From Pseudorhodoferax aquiterrae (GTDB taxonomy: Bacteria > Pseudomonadota > Gammaproteobacteria > Burkholderiales > Burkholderiaceae_C), in assembly GCF_014652235.1 (NCBI RefSeq), contig NZ_BMYK01000006.1, forward strand, positions 186,001 to 250,000: a stretch of 64,000 nt of DNA, in the 5' to 3' direction. The position numbers and the translations under genes were made by a program. Below, one piece after another: positions 48,994 to 56,365 of this stretch (within the stretch, counting starts at the first letter, position 1; each line of letters begins with the position of its first letter). Below the pieces are notes generated by a model. The model worked only from the letters and a program-made list of their open reading frames with translations. It searched no databases and was not told the DNA's origin.

Positions 48994-50006
48994 CAAGGCT
49001 TGCGCTGCTCGGCCGTCAGCGACTTCAGGAAGCTGTCGTCGAAGGCCACCGCCACATCCACCGGCTTGGTCAGCACCTTGTTGGCCAGCAGAAAGTCGTG
49101 CGCGCTCTTGAGCGCGGTCGGGTCGATCGTGAACAGGCCTTCGGTCTTGCCCTTGCCGGCCGTCATGAGCTTGTAGGCCTCGGTCAGCATGGACTCCTGC
49201 TGCGCGCGGTTCAGTGTCGGCGCTACCTTCATGACGATGTCCACGGCCTCCTTGGGGTTGGCCGCGGCCTCGCGCCAGCCCTTGATCGAGGCGCGCAGGA
49301 AGGCCTTCACGAGCTCGGGGTTCTTCTGCGCCGTGTCCTTGGAGACGATCAGCGTGTCGCGTGGGAAGGTGATGCCGCTGTCTTCCGCGCGGAAGGTGCG
49401 GATCTTGTCGCCGAGCTTGTCCTTCACGACCCACATCTCGTTGTAGACCGTGGCCGTGGCCACGTCGGTGTCGCCGTTGATGAAGGGCGTCATGCTGACC
49501 TGCTGCGGCTGGATGTCGACCTTGGTGCGGTCGATGCCGGCCTGGCCCAGCATGCCGAACAGCACGTAGTTGGCGCCCGTGAACCAGGTCGTGACCTTCT
49601 TGCCCTCGAAGTCCTTGAGCGTCTTGATGGGGCTGTCGGCCTTGGTCACGAACACGAAGGGCGTGATCTGGTGCGCCACGCCGATGGAGACGATGGGCAG
49701 GCCCTTGTCCACGCCGGCCATCACGCTGTCCGAGCCACCGGACAGGCCGAAGGTGTCGGCGCCCGTGGCCACCAGGTTTTCGGTCAGCAGGTTGGGCCCG
49801 CCCGGGTTGATCGTGAGGTCGATGCCCTCGTCCTTGTAGTAGCCCTTGGCCTGGGCGTAGTAGAAGCCCGCGAACTGGGTCTGCGTGAGCCACTTCAGGC
49901 GCAGGCTGGCCTTCACGGGCTCTTTGGTCTGGGCCTGGGCGAGGGGGGCGAGGGCGGCCAGCGCGACGGCGGCGGCCACGGTGCGGAGGAAATGACGCGT
50001 CTTCAT
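48993..50006 (-). CDS. NMT1/THI5-like ABC transporter substrate-binding protein
   Basis: The product has 337 residues, with a signal peptide of about 25 (ending LAQAQ) and a mature type II binding fold. KWLTQTQFAGFYYAQAKGYY and INPGGPN near the N-terminus are typical of receptors for hydroxymethylpyrimidine, formylaminopyrimidine, riboflavin precursors and other heterocycles. This supports a pyrimidine- or pyridine-like substrate rather than a simple sulfonate. GAGAGG precedes the ATG. The membrane and ATPase parts are in the rightward operon at 44314-46722. Confidence 0.9.
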   Translation of the reverse strand: MKTRHFLRTVAAAVALAALAPLAQAQTKEPVKASLRLKWLTQTQFAGFYYAQAKGYYKDEGIDLTINPGGPNLLTENLVATGADTFGLSGGSDSVMAGVDKGLPIVSIGVAHQITPFVFVTKADSPIKTLKDFEGKKVTTWFTGANYVLFGMLGQAGIDRTKVDIQPQQVSMTPFINGDTDVATATVYNEMWVVKDKLGDKIRTFRAEDSGITFPRDTLIVSKDTAQKNPELVKAFLRASIKGWREAAANPKEAVDIVMKVAPTLNRAQQESMLTEAYKLMTAGKGKTEGLFTIDPTALKSAHDFLLANKVLTKPVDVAVAFDDSFLKSLTAEQRKP

Positions 50007-50049
50007 GGGGGAACCTCTCGGGAACGAAGGGGGGGATGGAAAGGGAGAT

Positions 50050-50829
50050 TCAGTCGTCGTGGGCCGGCGTGCCGGGCGGTGTGTCGCGCCGCAGCTTGCG
50101 CATGAGGCCCGGCCACTCGCGTTCGCCCGCGACCAGGATGTCGCCGTGCTGCTCCCAGAACTGGCGCGCCGCGTGTTCGCACACCGCGTGCGGGGGCGCG
50201 ACGATGGGGCCGGCGCCGCCGGCCGCTGCGGCCTGCATCTGCAGCTGGATGCGCGCGGCACGCTCGAAGTAGTACAGCAGCATGAAGGCCTCGCCCACCG
50301 TGCGGCCCACGGTCAGCAGGCCGTGGTTGCGCAGCAGCATGACCGGGTGCTGGGCGAAGTCGCGCACCAGGCGGGTCTGCTCGTCCAGGTCGATGGCCAC
50401 GCCCTCGTAGCCATGGAAGGCCTGGCGCTGGTAGAAGCGCATCGCGAACTGCGACAGCGGCAGCAGGCCCTCGGCCTGGGCCGACACCGCCACGCTGGCG
50501 TCCGAGTGCGTGTGCAGCACGCACAGAGCGTCGTGCCGGCTCTCGTGGATGGCGCCGTGGATCACGAAGGCCGCGGCATTCACGTCATAAGGCGTGTCTT
50601 CCAGCTTGCGGCCTTGCAGGTCGATGCGCACCAGGCTGGAGGCCGTGATCTCCTCGAACAGCAGGCCGTAGGGGTTCAGCAGGAACTCCCCTGGCCGGCC
50701 CGGCACGCGCATCGAGATGTGGTTGTAGACCATGTCGTCCAGGCCGAGCCGGGCGACCAGGCGGTAGCACGCGGCAAGGTCGACGCGGGCCTGCCATTCG
50801 GCGTCGTCGATGTGGGACGGTCTAGTCAT
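50050..50829 (-). CDS. Class II aldolase/adducin-family protein
   Basis: The product has 259 residues. Zinc-binding His residues are visible in LHTHSDA (about residue 105) and LLRNHG (about 165), with an N-terminal YNHISMRVPG anchor as in fuculose-phosphate aldolase relatives. Members catalyse reversible aldol cleavage or decarboxylation. A role at the end of the pathway, splitting a hydroxylated chain, is inferred from the operon. Its start overlaps the 3' end of the amidohydrolase gene by 8 bases. Confidence 0.88.
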   Translation of the reverse strand: MTRPSHIDDAEWQARVDLAACYRLVARLGLDDMVYNHISMRVPGRPGEFLLNPYGLLFEEITASSLVRIDLQGRKLEDTPYDVNAAAFVIHGAIHESRHDALCVLHTHSDASVAVSAQAEGLLPLSQFAMRFYQRQAFHGYEGVAIDLDEQTRLVRDFAQHPVMLLRNHGLLTVGRTVGEAFMLLYYFERAARIQLQMQAAAAGGAGPIVAPPHAVCEHAARQFWEQHGDILVAGEREWPGLMRKLRRDTPPGTPAHDD

Positions 50830-52063
50830 TGGCGAGCTCCAGCAAGAGATCGGCCAGCACGCGGGTGCCGGCGGCCAGGTCCGAGGGCGTGGCCGACTCG
50901 GCTTCGTTGTGGGTGAGCCCCAAGTGGCAGGGCACGAACAGCATGGCCGTGGGCGTGACCGCGTGCAGGTAGCGCGCGTCGTGGCCCGCGGCCGAGGGCA
51001 GGTCGCGCCAGGGCGTGGCGAGCCGGTCGGCCACCGCGCGTGCGCGCTGGCGCAGCGCCTCGGGAAATTCCAACGAGTCGGCGGCCGACAGGCGTTGCAC
51101 GTTCACCGCGCAGGGCCCGCGCGCGGCCGCGCACAGGTGCTCGACCTGCGCGCTCATGGCGCGCAGCCGGGCCGTGTCGGGGTGGCGCAGATCGATCGAG
51201 AAGACCACCCTGGCGGCCACCACGGAAGGCGCGTTGGGCAGCACCTCGAAGCGGCCGATCGTGAACTTGGTGATGTCCTCCACGTCGTGGAAGGCCGCGG
51301 CCAGCGATTGCACCATGGCGGTGGCGGCCAGCAGCGCGTCCTTGCGCTCGCTGCGCTGCGAGGTGCCGGCATGTGCGGCCTCGCCGGTCACCTCCACGCG
51401 GAAGGTGTGCTTGCCCTGGATGCCGCTCACGATGCCCACCGGATAGCCCTCGCGCTCGAGCACCGGGCCCTGCTCGATGTGGGCCTCCACGAAGGCATGC
51501 ACGGCGCCGCCCAACGGGCGCAGCGGCACGTGGGCCAGGCTTTGCTGCTGCACGGCCAGGGCCTCGCCCACGCGCACGCCCTGCGCGTCCTGCGCGGCCA
51601 GGACGGCGTCGAGCGGGCGGTCGCCCGCGAACACGGCCGAGCCCATCATGCCGGGCGCGAAGCGCGAGCCCTCCTCGTTCATCCAGGCCACCACGTCGAT
51701 GGCGCGGCGCGGCACCACACCGGCCGCACGGATGGCACGCGCGGCCTCGAAGGCGGCCAGCACGCCGTAGGCGCCGTCGAATTTTCCGCCCGTGGGTTGG
51801 CTGTCCAGGTGCGAGCCGCTCAGCACGGGCGAGGCGCTCGCGTCGCTGCCAGGCAGGCGCAGGAACAGGTTGCCGGCCGCGTCGCGGCTGGCCAGCATGC
51901 CGGTGGCTTGGCCCCAGCGCACCAGCTCGGCCTGGGCCGCCGTGTCTTCGGCGGACAGGGCCTGGCGGTTCACGCCGCCCGCGGCCGTGGCACCGAAGCG
52001 CGCCATGGCCTGCAGGCTGTCCCACAGCCGCTGCGCGCTGACGAAGGAGGACGGTGCGGCCAT
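50822..52063 (-). CDS. M20-family amidohydrolase (N-carbamoyl-amino-acid/allantoate type)
   Basis: A 413-residue zinc hydrolase. SGSHLDSQPTGGKFDGAYGV holds the first His and the bridging Asp, and MNEEGSRF the catalytic Glu. The EAHIEQGP segment is typical of the hydantoinase/carbamoylase subgroup rather than peptidases. A final His is in CHLGLTHNEAES. Enzymes of this type remove carbamoyl or ureido groups from ring-opened hydantoins, pyrimidines and allantoate, releasing ammonia and CO2. That fits a nitrogen-scavenging pathway. The start overlaps the alpha/beta hydrolase stop (TGATG). Confidence 0.9.
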   Translation of the reverse strand: MAAPSSFVSAQRLWDSLQAMARFGATAAGGVNRQALSAEDTAAQAELVRWGQATGMLASRDAAGNLFLRLPGSDASASPVLSGSHLDSQPTGGKFDGAYGVLAAFEAARAIRAAGVVPRRAIDVVAWMNEEGSRFAPGMMGSAVFAGDRPLDAVLAAQDAQGVRVGEALAVQQQSLAHVPLRPLGGAVHAFVEAHIEQGPVLEREGYPVGIVSGIQGKHTFRVEVTGEAAHAGTSQRSERKDALLAATAMVQSLAAAFHDVEDITKFTIGRFEVLPNAPSVVAARVVFSIDLRHPDTARLRAMSAQVEHLCAAARGPCAVNVQRLSAADSLEFPEALRQRARAVADRLATPWRDLPSAAGHDARYLHAVTPTAMLFVPCHLGLTHNEAESATPSDLAAGTRVLADLLLELAND

Positions 52064-52944
52064 CACGACGTCTTCATGATTTCGGCCGGCACCGAGCGCG
52101 GGTCGCGCGGCAGCCACTTGTTCTGCTCCACCGTGGCGAGGAAGTCCGACACGAACTGGTTGAACAGTGCGGGCTCGTCGATGTTGAGCGTGTGGCCGGT
52201 CTTGGGCAGCACGAGCAGACCGCTGGCGGGCACCGTGCGCTTGAGGAACAGGCCGGGCTGCAGGCAGTGGTCGTCCTCGTCGCCGACCACGACCAGCGTG
52301 GGCACCTGCATTTGCTTGAGCTCGGCTTCCAGGTCGTAGATGGAGGGTCGGCGCGCCTGCACGCCCTGCATGGTGCGGGCCGAGCCCACGGCCGAATGCT
52401 CGGCGAGCTGGGTCGCGAATTCCTGCCAGCCGCGCGGATCCTTCTGCTGGAACACGATGCGCGAGGCCGCCGTCGAGTAGATCTTGGCGAACTCCACCGC
52501 GCCCAGTTCCTCGAACCTGCGCGCCACTTCCAGCGACACATTGCGGAAGTAGTCCTCGTACTGCTTCTCGGCGCCGTAGCCGGCACCAGCCACCACCAGC
52601 GACAGCGCGCGCTCGGGATAGCGCAGGCCGAAATGCAGCGTGGCGAAGCCGCCCATGGACAGGCCGACGATGTGCGCCTTCGCGATGCCCAGGGCCGTCA
52701 TCACGTCGGCGATGTCGTCGGTGGCGATGGCCTGCGAGTAGCGCTCCACATCGGTGGGCACGTCCGATGGCGGGTAGCCGCGCGCGCCGTAGGTGATGCA
52801 GCGGTAGCGCCGCGTGAAGTAGCGCATCTGCGGCTCCCAGCTGCGGTGGTCGCCGCCGAACTCGTGCACGAACACGATGGGCGTGCCGGAGCCGGCTTCC
52901 TCGACATGCAGACGCGTGCCGTCGCGGGTGGTGATCATGGGCAT
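52063..52944 (-). CDS. Alpha/beta-fold hydrolase
   Basis: A 293-residue hydrolase with the nucleophile elbow GLSMGG (Ser near residue 110), an oxyanion segment VHEFGGDH near 27, an acidic residue in VVGDEDDH and the terminal His in KTGHTLN. It most resembles C-C or amide/ester-cleaving enzymes such as RutD and the vitamin B6 pathway hydrolases in layout; specificity is unknown. The start at 52944 follows GGAGAAAGAG. Coupled to the amidohydrolase by a one-base overlap. Confidence 0.88.
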   Translation of the reverse strand: MPMITTRDGTRLHVEEAGSGTPIVFVHEFGGDHRSWEPQMRYFTRRYRCITYGARGYPPSDVPTDVERYSQAIATDDIADVMTALGIAKAHIVGLSMGGFATLHFGLRYPERALSLVVAGAGYGAEKQYEDYFRNVSLEVARRFEELGAVEFAKIYSTAASRIVFQQKDPRGWQEFATQLAEHSAVGSARTMQGVQARRPSIYDLEAELKQMQVPTLVVVGDEDDHCLQPGLFLKRTVPASGLLVLPKTGHTLNIDEPALFNQFVSDFLATVEQNKWLPRDPRSVPAEIMKTS

Positions 52945-53098
52945 CTCTTTCTCCAACGATTCGTCGTGCCGCGCACCAACTGCAGGACACAAGGCCGGGT
53001 CGCAAGCAAAGGTTCAAGTGGCCGCGGAGACGGCCATGCCAGCGGACGCCGCGGAACGGGCTCTGCCCGGCCGCTGGCGGCGCCCCTGGAGGGGGATG

Positions 53099-53124
53099 GG
53101 ATGTCTACACGAAGTGAGACATCC
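53099..53124. repeat. Perfect hairpin between aminotransferase and hydrolase genes
   Basis: GGATGTCT / AGACATCC (8 bp) with a 10-base loop is placed 18 bases after the aminotransferase stop, inside the leftward operon. A GC-rich near-palindrome CCCCTGGAGGGG follows at about 53083-53095. It may attenuate or stabilise the mRNA, or be a dispersed palindromic element. Confidence 0.45.
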
Positions 53125-53141
53125 AAACGGGGTGGATTCAT

Positions 53142-54299
53142 TTAGAACAGGGCGGTGGAGACGGGCATGCGGCGGGCCTTCTCGACCATGGCCGGCAACA
53201 GTTCGCAGAAGTGCGCGGCCCAGGCCTCGGGCACGCTCAGGCTGACCTTGACGAAGCGGTCGCCGAAGCGCTTGGTGTGGTAGGTGCCCTGGCGGATCAT
53301 CACGCCCTCCTGCTGGTAGGCCTCCACCAGCGCCTCGGGGCGGATGCCGGCGTCCACGGTTTCGATCACGAGCAGGTTGGCGTTGGACGGGTAGACCGGG
53401 ATGTGCAGGCCGGGGATGCGCTGCACCGCCTCGTACACGGCCTTCTGGTTGGCGCGCAGCCGGGCCAGCACGGCGGGGAACCATTCGGCCTTGCTTTGCA
53501 GGCCGGCAATGGCGGCGCGCTGCGACACCACGTTGCTGCCCAGGTTGTTCGGCGGGGCCGTGGCCAGCAATTCGATGATGTCCGGGTTGGCGACCACCGC
53601 GCCCAGGCGCATGCCGGCCAGGCCCAGCCACTTGGAAAAGCTGTAGGTCAGGATCGCCTTCTCCGGGTAGTAGCGCAGCGCGGGGCTGAAGCCCTCGGCG
53701 AACTGCGAATACGTGGCGTCGTGGATGAAGTAGGCGCCGACGGAACGCGCGATGTCGCAGAAGGCCTCGATCTCGGCCGCCGTGTGGCAGGTGCCCAGCG
53801 GGTTGTTCGGGTCCACGAGGTAGACCACGCGGGTCTGGTCGGTCACGGCCGCGCGCAGCTGCTCGGGCGTGAGCTTGTAGCCCTGCGCTGCGTCGTAGAT
53901 CGGCAGCTCCACCACGCGGGCGCCGGCCTTGCGCGCGAAGTGCATGGGCCAGGCCCAGCTCGGGTCGGTGGTGACGAAGTCGGTGCCCGGTACGCAGACG
54001 TTGCTGCACACGTTGTAGAGCGCTTCCACGGCGCCGTCGGTCACGAAGGCCGACATGCCCGGCACGCCCACGTCGTCCACGATGAGCTGGCGCAGCGCCT
54101 CGAAGCCGCAAGGCGGCGCGTAGGCGTGGAAGCTGCCGTCCTGCAGCGCGGCGACGGCGGCCTCGAGCACCGAGGGATGGGGGTCGAAGTGGTTGGTGTT
54201 CTGGCCCAGCCACATCAGGCCGGGGGTGTTGCAAAGCCGGTCGAAATACGCGTTGCGCAGTTCGAAGGGGCGCGGGGTGGTGCTGGTGTTGGCGGTCAT
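53142..54299 (-). CDS. Class I/II PLP-dependent aminotransferase
   Basis: A 385-residue fold-type I enzyme. The cofactor lysine sits in TYSFSKWLGLAGMRLG (near residue 225), with DPNNPLGT supplying the conserved Asn and an Arg near the C-terminus (KVSLS region) for the carboxylate. It is the first gene of the leftward catabolic operon and could transaminate an amino acid released by the amidohydrolase. The start 54299 is chosen by family alignment; upstream in-frame Mets (54323, 54332) cannot be excluded because ribosome-binding sites are weak. Confidence 0.87.
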   Translation of the reverse strand: MTANTSTTPRPFELRNAYFDRLCNTPGLMWLGQNTNHFDPHPSVLEAAVAALQDGSFHAYAPPCGFEALRQLIVDDVGVPGMSAFVTDGAVEALYNVCSNVCVPGTDFVTTDPSWAWPMHFARKAGARVVELPIYDAAQGYKLTPEQLRAAVTDQTRVVYLVDPNNPLGTCHTAAEIEAFCDIARSVGAYFIHDATYSQFAEGFSPALRYYPEKAILTYSFSKWLGLAGMRLGAVVANPDIIELLATAPPNNLGSNVVSQRAAIAGLQSKAEWFPAVLARLRANQKAVYEAVQRIPGLHIPVYPSNANLLVIETVDAGIRPEALVEAYQQEGVMIRQGTYHTKRFGDRFVKVSLSVPEAWAAHFCELLPAMVEKARRMPVSTALF

Positions 54300-54395
54300 C
54301 GGCGAGGGCAAAGCAGATGCCATGCCATGCATTCGTGGCCCTTTTTTCGCCGACGCTCCCTGTTTGGGTGCACAGCGCAGGCATTCGGTGCATCC

Positions 54396-54410
54396 AAAAA
54401 CGGCGTTTTT
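54396..54410. promoter_or_regulatory. Inverted repeat in divergent promoter region
   Basis: AAAAAC-GGC-GTTTTT, a 6-bp symmetric AT-rich element, lies in the 271-base region between the aminotransferase and GntR genes. It is a plausible operator for the GntR regulator; no other function is evident. Confidence 0.4.
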
Positions 54411-54475
54411 GTATTTTCGATTTGCACGAGCACCAAGATCGGCAGTGCAGCGGCGCGTCAGTGGGGTGCTGCGCG

Positions 54476-54490
54476 TGGCATGGATACTGC
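54476..54490 (+). promoter_or_regulatory. Sigma-54 promoter before GntR gene
   Basis: TGGCATG-GATA-CTGC followed by TTTT has the GG and GC dinucleotides exactly 10 bases apart, as required for -24/-12 recognition. The surrounding CGTGGCATGG and TGCTTTT are shared with the element at 44255. Confidence 0.7.
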
Positions 54491-54570
54491 TTTTGCGGAA
54501 CCGTATATGTCGATGGCCACCGCAGTGCAGCGGGTGCCAGCGCCACCGTCCACCCCTGTCCAAGAACGAC

Positions 54571-55320
54571 ATGACGACCGTAGACACCAACGACAAGAAG
54601 AGCCGCGGCAAGGCGCGCAAGGCGCCGGCTTCGACGCCGCGCGAACGCGCCCGGGACAAGTCCGTCACGCTGGCCGACGAACTGCAGGAAACGCTGGAGG
54701 GCCTGATCGTTAGCGGCGCGCTCAAGCCCGGCACGCGGCTGGACGAGGCCGAGCTCGTCGAGCGCTTCCAGGTCTCGCGCACGCCGCTGCGCGAGGCGCT
54801 CAAGTCGCTGGCCGGCAATGGCCTCGTGGACATGCGCGGCCACCAGGGCGTGTGCGTGGCGACGATCTCGGTGCCCGTGCTGATCGAGATGTTCCAGATG
54901 ATGGCCGTCAGCGAAGGCCTGTGCGCCAAGTACGCGGCGCGCCGCGCCACGCCGGCCCAGCGCGCCAACCTGGTCGCCATCCACAAGCGCCTGGTGGAGC
55001 TGCTGGAGATCGGCGACCACGAAAGCTTCTACGAGGTCAACCGCGAGTTCCACGAGGCGCTGTACGACGCCTCCAACACCAGCTATCTCTCCGAGCAGAC
55101 GCACCGCCTGCGCAAGCGCGTGGGCGTGTACCGCCGGCACGTGACCTTCCAGCCCGGCCGCATGGCGGCCACCATCGGCGAGCACCAGGCCATCCTGGAC
55201 GCGCTCGACCGCAACGATCCCGACGCCGCGTTCGCCGCGGCCGTCGACCACGTGACGCTGCTGCAGGACGACATGGTCGACCTGATCGCAGCGATTTCCA
55301 CGCACCTCCCCGGCCTGTGA
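54571..55320 (+). CDS. GntR-family (FadR/FCD) transcriptional regulator
   Basis: The product has 249 residues. A basic, disordered N-terminus (about 1-30) precedes a winged helix with RLDEAELVERFQVSRTPLREALKSL, typical of GntR. The C-terminal all-helical FCD ligand domain contains the metal-binding acidic/His pattern (NREFHEALYDAS and TIGEHQAILDAL). It is divergent from the aminotransferase operon and is the likely local regulator. Having its own sigma-54-type promoter would tie its level to global nitrogen or sulfur status. Confidence 0.9.
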   Translation: MTTVDTNDKKSRGKARKAPASTPRERARDKSVTLADELQETLEGLIVSGALKPGTRLDEAELVERFQVSRTPLREALKSLAGNGLVDMRGHQGVCVATISVPVLIEMFQMMAVSEGLCAKYAARRATPAQRANLVAIHKRLVELLEIGDHESFYEVNREFHEALYDASNTSYLSEQTHRLRKRVGVYRRHVTFQPGRMAATIGEHQAILDALDRNDPDAAFAAAVDHVTLLQDDMVDLIAAISTHLPGL

Positions 55321-55351
55321 GCCTCCCGTTTCTCTCGTTCCCCTTCACCTC

Positions 55352-56182
55352 ATGATCACTCTCGACCTCAGCGGACAGACCGCACTCATCACGGGCGCCT
55401 CCAAGGGCATCGGCCTGGCCGCCGCGCACAGCTTTGCCGAAGCCGGCTGCCACCTGCATCTGGCCGCGCGCGACGGCGCGGCCCTGGCCGCCGCACGCGA
55501 GGCCATCATGGCCGCGCACGACGTGCGCGTGACCATCCACCCGATGGACCTGGCCGCGCCCGGCGCCATGCGCCAGCTGGACGAAGCCGTGGGCGATGTC
55601 GACATCCTCGTCAACAACGCCGGCGACATTCCCTCGGGCCCGATCGAGTCGCTGGACTTCGAGGTGGTGCGCCGCGGCTTCGCGCTCAAGGTGCTGGGCT
55701 ACATGGAGCTCACGCAGCTGGTCTATGCGCGCATGAAGCGCCAAGGCCACGGCGTGATCGTCAACGACATCGGCAACTCGGGCGAGAACTGGGACGCCAA
55801 CTACATCGCCGGCTCCACCGGCAACGCGGCCGTGATGGCCTTCACCAAGGCGCTGGGCGGCGTGAGCCTGGACGACGGCATCCGCGTGGTCGGCGTCAAC
55901 CCCGGTCCGGTGGCCACCGACCGCATGGTCAAGCTCATGAAGCGCCGCGCGCTCGACAACCTGGGCGACGAGGGCCGCTGGGAAGAGCTGTTCCTGCAGT
56001 ACCCGGGCGGCCGCCCGGCCGAGGCCAAGGAAGTGGCCGAACTCATGCTGTTCCTGGCCTCCAAGCACGCGGCCTACATCACCGGCACCATCGTGACCAT
56101 CGACGGCGGCATCGCCGCACGCGGCTCCATCATCAAGACCAGCAAGAAGGCGATGGAGCTGGCGGCGGCGCAGCAGAAGTAG
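55352..56182 (+). CDS. SDR-family protein lacking the usual catalytic lysine
   Basis: A 276-residue short-chain dehydrogenase with normal TGASKGIGLA and NNAG motifs. The active-site helix, however, reads YIAGSTGNAAV: the Tyr is present but the residue four positions later is Ser instead of Lys. Some SDR subgroups with a GNAA pattern share this change, so it may be a specialised active form or one that needs another proton relay. It is 31 bases after the GntR gene in the same direction and likely part of the catabolic island. Confidence 0.8.
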   Translation: MITLDLSGQTALITGASKGIGLAAAHSFAEAGCHLHLAARDGAALAAAREAIMAAHDVRVTIHPMDLAAPGAMRQLDEAVGDVDILVNNAGDIPSGPIESLDFEVVRRGFALKVLGYMELTQLVYARMKRQGHGVIVNDIGNSGENWDANYIAGSTGNAAVMAFTKALGGVSLDDGIRVVGVNPGPVATDRMVKLMKRRALDNLGDEGRWEELFLQYPGGRPAEAKEVAELMLFLASKHAAYITGTIVTIDGGIAARGSIIKTSKKAMELAAAQQK

Positions 56183-56231
56183 CCCTTGCCTGCATGCCAG
56201 CGGCGGCCGGGGAGGCCGCGCCGGCTTGGCC

Positions 56232-56237
56232 TATACT
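56232..56237 (+). promoter_or_regulatory. -10 element of metX
   Basis: TATACT lies 10 bases ahead of the first helix of the riboswitch-like leader, giving a transcript that would begin close to the aptamer. The -35 region is GC-rich and unclear. Confidence 0.5.
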
Positions 56238-56246
56238 GGCCGCCCT

Positions 56247-56311
56247 GCGCCGATTTGTTCCAGATTGCGGGCGCCGGAACCTCCGAGTTCCGAAATGCTG
56301 CTAAACACGGA
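56247..56311 (+). promoter_or_regulatory. SAM-II-like riboswitch of metX
   Basis: Helix P1 pairs GCGCC (56247-56251) with GGCGC (56270-56274). Its loop contains ATTT (56253-56256) and TCC (56259-56261). A linker with an extra hairpin CGGAAC/GTTCCG (56275-56292) follows, then AAATGCTGCTAAACACGGA (56293-56311). AAAT can pair with ATTT and GGA with TCC, giving the pseudoknot, and GCTAAA is the conserved 3' element of the SAM-II class. SAM-II elements classically precede metX/metA and shut it down when SAM is abundant. The match is by eye; the extra hairpin lies in the loop that varies in length. Confidence 0.65.
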
Positions 56312-56318
56312 CGCCCCC

Positions 56319-56357
56319 AACCCGGCTTCGTTGTTCAGCGAGCCGGGTTTTTTGTTT
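56319..56357 (+). terminator. Terminator/expression platform upstream of metX
   Basis: AACCCGGCT / AGCCGGGTT, a 9-bp stem with a 13-base loop, is followed by a T-rich run (six T, G, five T). It sits only 9 bases before the metX ATG and directly after the SAM-II-like aptamer, so it is well placed to stop transcription when SAM is bound. Confidence 0.75.
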
Positions 56358-56365
56358 TTGCGTCC

